DNA of 64,000 bases, taken from assembly GCA_902196205.1 (NCBI GenBank), contig CABIKM010000026.1, forward strand, positions 1-64,000. Reading direction: 5' to 3'. The stretch is from Candidatus Methylomirabilis lanthanidiphila (lineage in GTDB: Bacteria > Methylomirabilota > Methylomirabilia > Methylomirabilales > Methylomirabilaceae). The position numbers were made by a program, and so were the translations under genes. Under the pieces are notes generated by a model, which did no database searches, was not told the DNA's origin, and was given only the letters and a program-made list of their open reading frames with translations. Of the stretch, positions 27,182 through 35,329 are shown in pieces; the stretch's first letter is position 1; each line of letters begins with the position of its first letter.

Positions 27182-27211
27182 TTGTTCAGGATATCGATAA
27201 TAGAGTATAAT
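27182..27211 (+). promoter_or_regulatory. Candidate promoter of the ABC exporter gene
   Basis: A perfect TATAAT (27206-27211) has a TTGTTC (27182-27187) 18 bp upstream, within an AT-rich pocket of the 291-bp gap before the exporter gene. Confidence 0.45.
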
Positions 27212-27372
27212 TCAACATTTGGCGTCTACTCCTTTACGTGAGTGCGGCAGGAATATCAAGGCGCTATCGCAATGACGACACTGCGAGGGCAGAATCGTAG
27301 GGATGCCACAACGACATTGGCCTTCAAGACCCTCACGTTGGTCGCTCTAGTACCGGACAGGTGCGCGTTGCC

Positions 27373-29133
27373 ATGCGGTTTTTGATTACGATTATTCGGA
27401 AATATCCCAGACGGAGCGCGCTCACGCTGATCTGTCTCCTGCTCGCGAGTATTGCGGAGGGGATCGGGCTCCTCATGCTGCTGCCCGTGCTCAGCGTGGC
27501 GACCGACGACCAGCCCCAGGGAACCGGTTCTCACCTATTCGGGGCGCAGCAGATTCTGACGCAGGCACTATCGGTCGTGGGGCTGAAACCGACCGTCGGC
27601 ACGCTATTGACCCTCATCATCCTCTGCATAACGGTGAAGGCAGCATTTTCCCTGTTGGCCAAGACCCAGGTAGGATACACGGTGACACACGTGGCCACCG
27701 ATCTCCGACTCACCCTGCTGCGAACCCTGCTGGCTGCCCGGTGGGAGTATTACGTGCGTCAACCTATCGGGGGCTTAGCTAACGCGGTAGGAACCGAAGC
27801 GATGCGGGCGTCTATGGCCTACTTTGAGGGCGCCAAGGCCATCACCTTACTCATTGAAGCCATTGTGTACGCAGGGGTGGCCTTCGCCGTAGCCAAAATG
27901 GCGACCTTTGCCTTTCTGGTCCCCGGAATACTGATCCTCTACGGACTTAGCTACCTTGTCCGCAAAGCCCATCGGGCCGGCACCCGCCAGACCAAGTTAT
28001 TAAAATCCCTTGTGGCCGGCCTCACCGATAGCCTCCAATCCATTAAACCGCTCAAAGCGATGGCGCGGGAAGAGCTGATCGGCCCGTCGCTCCAATCCAG
28101 CACCAAGCGGTTGAATCGGGCGTTTCAGCGCGAGGTGTTGAGCACCGAGCTTCTCAGCTCTTCTCAAGACCTGACGTTGGCGCTCGTCGTGGTTGTCGGG
28201 TTATACGTAGCCCTCAGCCAGTGGAAGATGCCGCTCAATGTCGTGATGGTGATGGTGATTCTGCTCGCGCGCATGCTGACCTTCCTCGCCAAGATGCAAC
28301 GGCAATACCAGAAGGCACGGACCCTGGAGAGCGCCTTCTGGTCGTTACAAGCCGCTATCGACGGCGCGAGCGGGGATCGCGAAACAGAGTCGGGAGGCCC
28401 TTCTCCCAACCTCGAAAAGGCTCTTCGGCTGGATAAGGTCAGCTTTGGCTATGAAAAGTATTCCGTGCTGCGAGATGCGTCGCTGACCATCCCTGCAGGG
28501 TCGTTCACCGTCATCATAGGACCATCAGGGGCCGGGAAAACGACAGTTGCCGATCTGCTCACGGGCCTGTTGCGTCCGCAGCAAGGCCGCGTCTGGATCG
28601 ACGGTCTGCCGTTAGATGGTGTCGATCTGAGGCAGTGGCGGCGAATGATCGGGTACGTCCCGCAAGAACCCTTCCTTCTCCACGACACCATACTGCGGAA
28701 CGTGACACTCGGCGATCCTGAGCTGAAGGAGGCCGACGTCGAGGCCGCGCTGCGCGCGGCCGGCGCCTGGGACTTTGTGGCGGTACAACCCTTCGGGATC
28801 CACAGTTCGGTCGGAGAACGCGGAACCGCGCTTTCAGGAGGTCAGCGACAACGTATTGCGATCGCTCGCGCATTAGTGCATCGGCCCAAGCTGCTGATTC
28901 TGGACGAGGTGACCAGCGCGCTTGATCAGGAGAATACGGCGACGATTTGCCGAACGCTGCGCGGTCTTCGGGGTCGCCTCACTATTCTCGCCATTTCACA
29001 CGACGCTGCTGTCGTAGAGAGTGGGGATAGGGTGTATCGGATATACAACGGCGAGGCGTCGTTGGTGACCAACGGCCACGATCCAGATTTTGTCCACAGT
29101 GAACCGGCAGAGCAATCCAAATCCAAAGGCTAG
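27373..29133 (+). CDS. MsbA-like ABC exporter (TM and ATPase in one chain)
   Basis: A 586-residue half-exporter that acts as a homodimer in the inner membrane. The TM domain has about six helices (about 15-300, first helix LTLICLLLASIAEGIGLLM). The ATPase domain has Walker A GPSGAGKTT, Q-loop VPQEPFLLHDTILRN, signature LSGGQRQRIAIARA, Walker B LLILDEVTSALD and AISHDAAV. The start could be the GTG at 27361 or, as chosen, the ATG at 27373. Position between sphingolipid and polymer genes suggests flipping of a lipid or lipid-linked glycan made here. Confidence 0.88.
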   Translation: MRFLITIIRKYPRRSALTLICLLLASIAEGIGLLMLLPVLSVATDDQPQGTGSHLFGAQQILTQALSVVGLKPTVGTLLTLIILCITVKAAFSLLAKTQVGYTVTHVATDLRLTLLRTLLAARWEYYVRQPIGGLANAVGTEAMRASMAYFEGAKAITLLIEAIVYAGVAFAVAKMATFAFLVPGILILYGLSYLVRKAHRAGTRQTKLLKSLVAGLTDSLQSIKPLKAMAREELIGPSLQSSTKRLNRAFQREVLSTELLSSSQDLTLALVVVVGLYVALSQWKMPLNVVMVMVILLARMLTFLAKMQRQYQKARTLESAFWSLQAAIDGASGDRETESGGPSPNLEKALRLDKVSFGYEKYSVLRDASLTIPAGSFTVIIGPSGAGKTTVADLLTGLLRPQQGRVWIDGLPLDGVDLRQWRRMIGYVPQEPFLLHDTILRNVTLGDPELKEADVEAALRAAGAWDFVAVQPFGIHSSVGERGTALSGGQRQRIAIARALVHRPKLLILDEVTSALDQENTATICRTLRGLRGRLTILAISHDAAVVESGDRVYRIYNGEASLVTNGHDPDFVHSEPAEQSKSKG

Positions 29134-29183
29134 CCGAACTCGGACCACCGCGTCGGTCTCATCTTACGGGACGTACGTTTAGC

Positions 29184-29213
29184 TTGACGAGACCGGGCTT
29201 GCTGTAGTATAAA
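29184..29213 (+). promoter_or_regulatory. Candidate promoter of the headgroup operon
   Basis: TTGACG (29184-29189) and TATAAA (29208-29213) are 18 bp apart, each 5 of 6 to the consensus, with an extended AT run. The CDP-alcohol phosphotransferase gene starts at 29312, so this would drive the four- to five-gene operon downstream. Confidence 0.6.
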
Positions 29214-29311
29214 TATATGTTTTTTACCCAGCCCTCCGAACGTGCGACCAGGTATCGGAGTCAGAGCGGGGCGGTGTCCCGTATCCCCAGGAAGCATACT
29301 CGTTTTACGTC

Positions 29312-30517
29312 ATGACCGTTTATGCCCATATACTCGGAGAGGCCTCAGTCACGTTGTGGGGGCTTTCATCTCGTGAGCGCTACCGGCGGGTATTGAAACC
29401 GGTAGGGGTCACCGGGATTGTCGATGATTTCTCTTCCCTGCAACCGGACGATTCGGTGCTGATGGTTCGTGGGGATTACCTCTTGGATGGACGCATCCTC
29501 CAGAGCATGACCAAGTCACCACATATCATGCTTGAGGCGCCGGCCGGATCATCACGCGCGGTCATCGCCGCTCATGTGTCGGCTGACATGGCCATGAAGG
29601 CAAGGGCGGTCCTGGCTCGGGCAGAGAACGCGGTGAGACTTCCGGGTATCCGCGTCGAGAAACTTGAAGACCAGCTATCGTCGTTTGATCCGCGGTTACG
29701 CAAATCGGAGCCACCCTTTGCGGAACCGATCAGGCCCGATACGAAACGCGCGTTGGAGAAGCGCTTGTTCGCCAGTTCCTACAAAAGCGTAACCGATCTG
29801 GTCACCAAATGGCTATGGCCTTCGCCTGCCCGATGGGCTGTGCGTCTGTGCGTCGCTGCGGGGTTGAGGCCCAACCATGTTACGACGGTCAGCGTACTAT
29901 TGGTCGTAGCGGCCGCCATCCTCTTTGCTCAAGGTCTCTATGGGTGGGGACTGGCCGCCGGATGGGTCATGACCTTTCTTGATACCGTGGACGGAAAGCT
30001 CGCCCGAGTGACCGTGACCAGCACCAGGTTTGGCCACCTGCTTGACCACGTCCTGGACCTGGTGCATCCGCCCTTCTGGTACCTGCTGTGGGGGCTTGGG
30101 CTGGAGTCGTTCGCTCCAGGCATTCCGTGGCTTACCCTGCGACTGGCAATCTGGGCGATCTTCGTCGGATACATCGTTGGGCGCCTTGTTGAGGGGATCT
30201 TCAGAAAGTGGCTTGGTGGCTTTGTTATCTTCTGCTGGCGTCCTGTTGACTCGTACTTTCGGTTGGTGACAGCCCGGCGTAACCCGAATATGATTCTTCT
30301 CACCATAAGCCTGGTCTTAGGCAGACCGGATCTGGGATTAGTGGCTGTCACCGGATGGACAGTGCTCTCGTCTCTTCTGCTGCTGGCGCGCCTCGGTATC
30401 GCTGTGTATGCGCGCATGCACGGACCGTTGCGATCCTGGCTGGCCGATGATACAGGTCGCGTCGGCAACGATTCGCTTGCCGTAAGGCTGTTTATCCATC
30501 AATTTCCCACTCCGTAG
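29312..30517 (+). CDS. CDP-alcohol phosphatidyltransferase with an N-terminal degenerate nucleotidyltransferase-like domain
   Basis: A 401-residue membrane enzyme. The C-terminal part has the complete CDP-OH-P motif, DTVDGKLAR, then eight residues, G, three, D, three, D (about 224-249), within several TM helices; it would join a CDP-activated substrate to an alcohol with release of CMP. The N-terminal 150 residues (AHILGEASVTLWGLSSRERYRRVL and onwards) resemble the remains of an NTP-transferase fold but lack its glycine-rich loop. Bifunctional inositol-phosphate cytidylyltransferase/phosphotransferases have a similar order. It heads an operon with a lipid kinase, desaturase and nucleotidyltransferase. 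Confidence 0.85.
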   Translation: MTVYAHILGEASVTLWGLSSRERYRRVLKPVGVTGIVDDFSSLQPDDSVLMVRGDYLLDGRILQSMTKSPHIMLEAPAGSSRAVIAAHVSADMAMKARAVLARAENAVRLPGIRVEKLEDQLSSFDPRLRKSEPPFAEPIRPDTKRALEKRLFASSYKSVTDLVTKWLWPSPARWAVRLCVAAGLRPNHVTTVSVLLVVAAAILFAQGLYGWGLAAGWVMTFLDTVDGKLARVTVTSTRFGHLLDHVLDLVHPPFWYLLWGLGLESFAPGIPWLTLRLAIWAIFVGYIVGRLVEGIFRKWLGGFVIFCWRPVDSYFRLVTARRNPNMILLTISLVLGRPDLGLVAVTGWTVLSSLLLLARLGIAVYARMHGPLRSWLADDTGRVGNDSLAVRLFIHQFPTP

Positions 30518-30547
30518 GTTGCGAGTGGCGGGAGGCGCTTTGACGCC

Positions 30548-31594
30548 ATGTTGCGGGATATGATGTCTGAGCCCGTGAAGGGCGAAGTCGGTTTCGCGCC
30601 CGGCGCTTGCCTTCCGTGGGATAACCGCAGCGCACGTCGGGTCGGCGTACTGATCAACCCGGAGAGCGGGGCGAATCGAGAGGGTCTCCAGGCCCTACGG
30701 CACGTCCTGGATCAGTATAAGCCGGCGATCCACCGATATGTTGTCGGACAGGCAAGTGTAGCCGGCGCCCTTGCGGCAATGGCGGCTCAGCACGTGGATG
30801 TCTTGGCCGTTTGCGGCGGGGATGGAACCGTCCAGGCGGTATTGACCGCCCTGTTGCACAATGGACCCTTTACCGTGTTGCCTTCCCTGGCGCTTATTGC
30901 CGGAGGGACCTCGAATATGACCGCCGCCGATGTCGGCGTGAGAGGCAAGCCGACGCGAGCATTGCGGCGCCTGTTTGCGTGGTCGGAGGGCAGAGGCCCG
31001 ACCGGTCGGGTTGTACGGCGAGCGATCATACGGGTGGATGGCGGAGCGGGCAGCACGCCGCAGTTTGGGATGTTTTTCAGCGCTGCCGGGATCGTTGAAG
31101 TCACTCGCGCCCGATGGGAGACCCGTCGGCAAGCCAGATCAAAGCCGATGCGCGGCGCCCCGGGGACGGCCATTACGGTGGGTCGGTATCTGCTGGGTCT
31201 CGCGCTTGGGCGTCAAGTGGTTGCGCCAACCCCGATTACGATTCGCTTAGACGGTCGGTCACACAGTGTGAAGAACTACCTCGCACTGTTTATCACTACC
31301 TTGGAACGGCTGAACCCTGGGATACGACCATACTGGGGCGAGGGACATGGCCCACTCAGGTATACGGCGGTGGCCTATCAACCGCGGAACCTGCTTCTGG
31401 CTGCACCGTCGCTGATCCGTGGAAGAGCCAGCCGATACCTGACGCCAGAGTCCGGGTATACGAGCGGGAACATCCACGAGGCCGTATTGCAACTCCAGAC
31501 GGAATGTGCGCTTGATGGAGAGATAGTGAGGCGCGTGACGGCGCGCGCACTCGCAGTGACGTACGGAGGGGAGGTTAACTTTGTACGAGTATGA
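30548..31594 (+). CDS. LCB5/diacylglycerol-kinase-family lipid kinase (possible ceramide kinase)
   Basis: A 348-residue protein of the DAGK-catalytic family. The Walker-like VAVCGGDGTVQAVL (about 82-95) carries the GGDGT motif, preceded by VGVLINPESGANREG (about 33-47) and followed by LALIAGGTSNMTAADVG. Members phosphorylate diacylglycerol, sphingosine or ceramide. In Caulobacter a kinase of this family, next to ceramide genes, phosphorylates ceramide. I infer the same here because of the neighbours; sequence alone does not distinguish the substrate. It overlaps the desaturase by 14 bp. Confidence 0.82.
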   Translation: MLRDMMSEPVKGEVGFAPGACLPWDNRSARRVGVLINPESGANREGLQALRHVLDQYKPAIHRYVVGQASVAGALAAMAAQHVDVLAVCGGDGTVQAVLTALLHNGPFTVLPSLALIAGGTSNMTAADVGVRGKPTRALRRLFAWSEGRGPTGRVVRRAIIRVDGGAGSTPQFGMFFSAAGIVEVTRARWETRRQARSKPMRGAPGTAITVGRYLLGLALGRQVVAPTPITIRLDGRSHSVKNYLALFITTLERLNPGIRPYWGEGHGPLRYTAVAYQPRNLLLAAPSLIRGRASRYLTPESGYTSGNIHEAVLQLQTECALDGEIVRRVTARALAVTYGGEVNFVRV

Positions 31595-32732
31595 AAAGAA
31601 GGCGCCATCGATTGCCGTGGAGGGATCGGAATCGCCGGCTGCCGCTCAGCAAGAGAGTCCGGAGTTTTCCCGCCGGGAGATCAAGAAGCTTGTACACGAT
31701 CTGTTCATTCCAAAGCCGATGCTTTATTGGGCCGACTTTCTGATTACGGTGTCCATCGGGTACGGTTTTGCCGCAATCTACCTGATGGCACCCGCCTTCT
31801 CGTTGCTTCAGATCGCCGCAGGTCTGGTGTCCGGCCTGGCGTTGTTCAGGGTCGGCATCTTCATTCATGAGCTGGTCCATAGAGAGGAGCCCTCCATGAG
31901 AGGATTCCATGTCGTCTGGAATCTGCTGTTTGGAGTGCCGTTTCTCCTCCATTCGCTCCTGTACCGCAGTCACCTTGACCATCATCATCCTCGTAAATTC
32001 GGCACACCCGCCGAAGGCGAATATCTCCCCCTTGGCTCGTCGCCAATCAAGGAAACGCTGCTGTATCTTGCGCAGATTCCGGCCGTACCGCTCCTGGCCG
32101 CGTTCCGTTTCCTGGTCCTGGTGCCGCTGTCGTTTCTCTATCCCCCCTCTCGCCGCTGGGTCTTGGAGCGCTGGTCCTCATATACCATCAACCCATACTA
32201 TCGGCGCGTCGTCCCCTCAACGGAACCCCTAGGTCTGTGGGCCATACTGGACCTGCTCTGCCTACTGTGGCTGATAGTTGTGATCGGGCTGATTGTCACG
32301 GGAGTCATTGCATGGACGACAGTCGGCCTGATTTATGGTCTGACGATCTGTACGATCGCGCTGAACTGGGTCCGTACCCTCGCGGCTCACCGATTCTTGA
32401 ATACGGGGGGGAATATGACCTACGCGGAGCAGATTGAGGACTCGTTGACGATCGAGGGGCGTTCCTTATTGACGCTGCTCCTGTTTCCTATCGGATTGCG
32501 GTACCATGCCCTGCATCATCTGTTTCCGCTGATGCCCTATCACTCCATGGGTGAAGCTCATCGTCGGCTGATGAAAGCCCTCCCGGACGACTCGCCGTAC
32601 AAAAAGGGGATCTTTTCCGGTTTGTGCGCCGCGCTCCGCGAGCTGCTTCGAAGCGCAAGAACAGCAGGAAGGGTCGGGCACAATCCGGTGGAGACGTGGC
32701 GTCATCCGGAAACGGCGACCTATGCACGATAA
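31581..32732 (+). CDS. Membrane fatty acid desaturase/hydroxylase
   Basis: A 383-residue diiron membrane enzyme. Three histidine boxes are visible: HELVH (about 95-99), HLDHHH (about 131-136) and HALHH (about 310-314), with hydrophobic helices between them. The family inserts a double bond or hydroxyl into acyl chains, sphingoid bases or ceramides. The start is a TTG at 31581, chosen because GGAGGGGAGG (31565-31574) ends 6 bp upstream and no in-frame ATG is near. Overlaps the kinase by 14 bp and the next gene by 11 bp. Which chain is modified is unknown. Confidence 0.85.
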   Translation: MYEYEKKAPSIAVEGSESPAAAQQESPEFSRREIKKLVHDLFIPKPMLYWADFLITVSIGYGFAAIYLMAPAFSLLQIAAGLVSGLALFRVGIFIHELVHREEPSMRGFHVVWNLLFGVPFLLHSLLYRSHLDHHHPRKFGTPAEGEYLPLGSSPIKETLLYLAQIPAVPLLAAFRFLVLVPLSFLYPPSRRWVLERWSSYTINPYYRRVVPSTEPLGLWAILDLLCLLWLIVVIGLIVTGVIAWTTVGLIYGLTICTIALNWVRTLAAHRFLNTGGNMTYAEQIEDSLTIEGRSLLTLLLFPIGLRYHALHHLFPLMPYHSMGEAHRRLMKALPDDSPYKKGIFSGLCAALRELLRSARTAGRVGHNPVETWRHPETATYAR

Positions 32733-33684
32733 GCCGGAGGCGTGGACGCAACTGGCGTCCGCCATCGAACGACACAGTGCGGGACCCGTCACGCCGGGGA
32801 TCCGTGCTGTGGCCGACGCGCTGCTGCAGCGTTATGGCGATGCCGCGACCGCCGTGCTCGCGTACGGATCCTGCTTTCGTAATCGGACGGACGAGGGGCT
32901 CATCGATCTGTGCGTCCTGGTTGACAGCTACCGGTCTCTCCCCGGACCTGTGCGACAGCAGTGGCTGTATCGTCTTCTGTCTCCCACGGTGTTTCATCTG
33001 GAGACCCCGCACAACGGCCGCACACTTCGAACCAAGTACATCGTCATCTCGCGTGAAGACTTCGAGCGAGGTGTCTCACCACGCTGTTTCCATTCGTATC
33101 TGTGGGCCAGGTTTGCCCAACCCACAGGCGTGCTGTATGCTCGAGACGAGTCCAGCGCCAGGCGGGTGTACGCGTCGTTGGCACAGGCCGTCGTGACATT
33201 CGTCGATCGCGTCGTTCCGATGCTGCCCTCGACGTTCGATGCTCGCGACCTGTGGCAACAGGGATTGCGCCTCACCTATGGGACCGAACTGAGGCCCGAG
33301 CGGACAGACGCCGTCACACGACTGGTCGAACACTCCCTTGATTACTATGAGCAGATGACCCGCATCGGAATGGAGTGTGGGCCGTTTGATGTGCGACCGG
33401 CTGAGGAAGGTCGGAAGACCGGATATCGTGCGGCCATACCCTTCTCCGTCCGTTTTATGAGCGGCCTTGCATGGCGACTTCGGAAAGTGCATGGCAAAAT
33501 GCTGAATATCTTGCGCCTGCTGAAAGGGTTGTTGACATTCAGAGGCGGCAGGGACTACGTCCTGTGGAAGATCGAACGACACTCCGGCATAAAAGTAGAA
33601 GTCCCGCCGTACTACGAACGGTATCCATGGTTCGCGACAGCACTGATCCTCGGAAGGCTCTACCGACAAGGCGCGTTCCGGTAG
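32722..33684 (+). CDS. Nucleotidyltransferase-fold protein (possible lipid-phosphate cytidylyltransferase)
   Basis: A 320-residue protein with a probable pol-beta-type nucleotidyltransferase core: AVLAYGSCFRNRT followed by DLCVLVD (about 48-73), which supplies GS and two aspartates. This is the arrangement in Tam41-type CDP-diacylglycerol synthases, which also carry a YGS..D.. motif. The rest is helical with a basic segment (RLRKVHGKMLNILRLLKG, about 252-269). It sits after a lipid kinase and a desaturase and ends the unit. I infer that it may make a CDP-activated lipid (CDP-diacylglycerol or CDP-ceramide); no close match is asserted. Confidence 0.6.
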   Translation: MHDKPEAWTQLASAIERHSAGPVTPGIRAVADALLQRYGDAATAVLAYGSCFRNRTDEGLIDLCVLVDSYRSLPGPVRQQWLYRLLSPTVFHLETPHNGRTLRTKYIVISREDFERGVSPRCFHSYLWARFAQPTGVLYARDESSARRVYASLAQAVVTFVDRVVPMLPSTFDARDLWQQGLRLTYGTELRPERTDAVTRLVEHSLDYYEQMTRIGMECGPFDVRPAEEGRKTGYRAAIPFSVRFMSGLAWRLRKVHGKMLNILRLLKGLLTFRGGRDYVLWKIERHSGIKVEVPPYYERYPWFATALILGRLYRQGAFR

Positions 33685-33701
33685 AGAAAGATCGGTCGGC
33701 C

Positions 33702-34196
33702 ATGAATCGCATGCCGGTTATCTTGTCCGGCCTCGTGCTGGCTTGTCTGCTTGTGCTGTCGTGGGATGCACATGCCCAGATTCATGCGACCGAGGGGGCA
33801 TGTAACGGTGCTGCCACCGCCATCGACGTTCGAGTGCAAGGGGTCCGAAGCGACCGCGGGAATATTATGTTTGTCCTGTATGGCGACAACCCCGACGATT
33901 TTCTCGTGAAGGGTAAGAAGATCTTCAAGCAACACGTTGCTGCGAAGCGCGGGACCGTGGCGTTCTGTGTGATCGTCCCAAAGGCGGGCAGTTATGCGGC
34001 CAGCGTCTACCACGACGAAAACGGGAATAAGAAACTTGACAGGAGCTGGATAGGGATACCGGCCGAAGGCGCCGGCTTCTCGAACAATCCCCCGCTACTC
34101 GTGGGCCCACCCAGCCATACGCAAGCGGCATTTCAGGTCTCGAACGGCCCCAAGCGTGTAGAGATCCAACTCAATTATTCGATCCTGGGCCAGTGA
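33702..34196 (+). CDS. DUF2141 family secreted protein
   Basis: A 164-residue exported protein: signal peptide LSGLVLACLLVLSWDAHA (about 8-25), then a beta-rich DUF2141 domain with YHDENGNKKLDRSWIGIP (about 106-123), a calcium-loop-like segment, and GFSNNP. The ATG at 33702 matches the signal peptide, so the earlier in-frame start at 33471 inside the previous gene is not used. Family function is unknown; members occur next to carotenoid, sterol or sphingolipid-type loci. It lies 17 bp after the nucleotidyltransferase gene. Confidence 0.8.
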   Translation: MNRMPVILSGLVLACLLVLSWDAHAQIHATEGACNGAATAIDVRVQGVRSDRGNIMFVLYGDNPDDFLVKGKKIFKQHVAAKRGTVAFCVIVPKAGSYAASVYHDENGNKKLDRSWIGIPAEGAGFSNNPPLLVGPPSHTQAAFQVSNGPKRVEIQLNYSILGQ

Positions 34197-34220
34197 AGTC
34201 CTAATCTGTTGCAGCGCAGA

Positions 34221-34341
34221 GTAAGCTGGGATGAACGAGGCGAATCCCGGCACCACGCCTACTCCCATCGACAGGTTACAATTCCGACGACCCCACCACA
34301 GTTCTTGGGGCGAGTGTTGTTCGTCAACTCGGCCACCGTAC
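34221..34341. repeat. Degenerate repeat copy A (GTAAGCTGGGATGA type)
   Basis: Starts GTAAGCTGGGATGAACGAGG and ends TCAACTCGGCCACCGTA. It aligns loosely with copies at 34490 and 35179 and the half-copy at 35900. The family resembles the palindromic GTAGGGTGGGTTGAGCGAAG-type repeat common in GC-rich genomes. Confidence 0.5.
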
Positions 34342-34365
34342 CATCGCATCGAACATGCGATACGG

Positions 34366-34467
34366 CTATTTCATTAATATCGAATAGACGACTCCGGCGA
34401 TAAGAAGAACGATCAATGCGATGAACGGGATAAACATCAGCCAATAATCGCGGAGCTTGAGGCGCAT
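34366..34467 (-). CDS. Small single-helix membrane protein (33 residues)
   Basis: A 33-residue ORF starting at an ATG at 34467, with AGGAG six bases upstream. It begins MRLKLRDYWLM and continues as one hydrophobic helix, FIPFIALIVLLIAGVVYSIL, ending MK; the positive N-terminus would sit in the cytoplasm. No family name is justified. The good ribosome-binding site and clean amphiphilic layout make it more than chance. It sits alone between two degenerate repeats. Possible roles include a type I toxin or a small membrane-complex subunit. Confidence 0.5.
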   Translation of the reverse strand: MRLKLRDYWLMFIPFIALIVLLIAGVVYSILMK

Positions 34468-34489
34468 GCAATCTCCTGATCTCAATTCG

Positions 34490-34572
34490 ATAAGCCGGGA
34501 TGAGTAACGTGAACTGCGGTACTCCGGCTATTCTCATCGCCACGTCGCGACGTCCGGTGATGCCGCTTTCAC
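34490..34572. repeat. Degenerate repeat copy B
   Basis: Begins ATAAGCCGGGATGAGTAACG and contains CGTCGCGACGTCCGGTGATG, which matches TCTCGACGTCCGGCGATC in copy C at 35179. The right end has been lost. Confidence 0.5.
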
Positions 34573-34684
34573 ATCCTCACGCGGCCTCGGTTCGCAGCGC
34601 GACATGCTCACGAAGCACACGGTTTATACGTACCTGCCAGCCTTTCGTGGACGAGGGTGCCTGGTATTGCCTTCAACCGCAGAG

Positions 34685-34903
34685 TCAGGCATACATCAAT
34701 CGTCCTTTAGGGTCCGGGACAATGCGTCCGAGTGCCTGGGCAGTTTCAATCCATTCGCCGATGATCACTTCCACGTTCGCCAGCGCTTGCTTGTAGGTGG
34801 CGCCATCGGCGGCGCAACCCGGCAACTCGGGGACTTCGGCAATATAGGCCTCATCCTCGTCGCTCCAGTAGATGATGATCTCGTACTTCCACTTACTTCG
34901 CAT
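34685..34903 (-). CDS. hicB: HicB-type antitoxin
   Basis: A 72-residue protein of the HicB-like fold: KYEIIIYWSDEDEAYIAEVP, then ELPGCAADGATYKQAL, the classic beta-hairpin plus LPGC motif of RNase-H-like HicB proteins. The usual C-terminal DNA-binding RHH/HTH is absent, as in many short HicBs. It overlaps the 3' end of the upstream HicA-like toxin by 11 bp, so the order is toxin then antitoxin. Confidence 0.8.
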   Translation of the reverse strand: MRSKWKYEIIIYWSDEDEAYIAEVPELPGCAADGATYKQALANVEVIIGEWIETAQALGRIVPDPKGRLMYA

Positions 34904-35156
34904 GCTCGCCTCCAGCCAGTCGATACTTTACCAGCACGCCACGCACCTGTCGAACCTGATACGGTTTCGCGTAGCGCCCTCTGGGTTGTAGGTTTAAGAT
35001 CTCCACCACATTCTCTTTCGTAAAGATGTAGTGGTCACCCCGAATGCGCTCATCGAACTCAAAGCGTCGGAGCAAGTACCGTAAGCTATTGAACGGGATC
35101 GCCGCGTCGGAATCGCCGCGTAGAATCCGAGAGAGCAGCGCATCGTACCTAGTCAT
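34893..35156 (-). CDS. hicA: HicA-like toxin
   Basis: An 87-residue protein with the HicA (YcfA) dsRBD-like fold: FNSLRYLLRRFEFDERIRGDHYIFTK carries the histidine of the GDH motif, in place of the usual GSHH, and the C-terminal half LNLQPRGRYAKPYQVRQVRGVL is the HicA YQV segment. It should act as an mRNA interferase neutralised by the HicB downstream. The ATG at 35156 lies just 22 bp from repeat copy C. Confidence 0.7.
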   Translation of the reverse strand: MTRYDALLSRILRGDSDAAIPFNSLRYLLRRFEFDERIRGDHYIFTKENVVEILNLQPRGRYAKPYQVRQVRGVLVKYRLAGGEHAK

Positions 35157-35178
35157 CTTTTGTTCTCACAACAGTTCC

Positions 35179-35295
35179 GTAGGCTGGGATGAGCTAAACG
35201 GATCCAAGCCTCCGATTGCTCCCATCGGCAGGTCTCGACGTCCGGCGATCCCGCCAAGGTTATCGAGCTGAGTGTTATTCCTCAACCCAGGCTAC
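35179..35295. repeat. Degenerate repeat copy C with imperfect terminal inverted repeats
   Basis: The left end GTAGGCTGGGATGAG (35179-35193) and the right end CTCAACCCAGGCTAC (35281-35295) are inverted with two mismatches. The best-preserved member of the family, about 117 bp, sitting between two HicAB loci. It has no ORF. Confidence 0.7.
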
Positions 35296-35329
35296 CGTCC
35301 CGTAAAGGGCGGTCCATTTGAACGAGGTA

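Noticed and set aside
27082-27372. Possible small gene in the gap before the ABC exporter
   Set aside because: Only a promoter-like TATAAT and AT-rich DNA were found; no frame with a ribosome-binding site.
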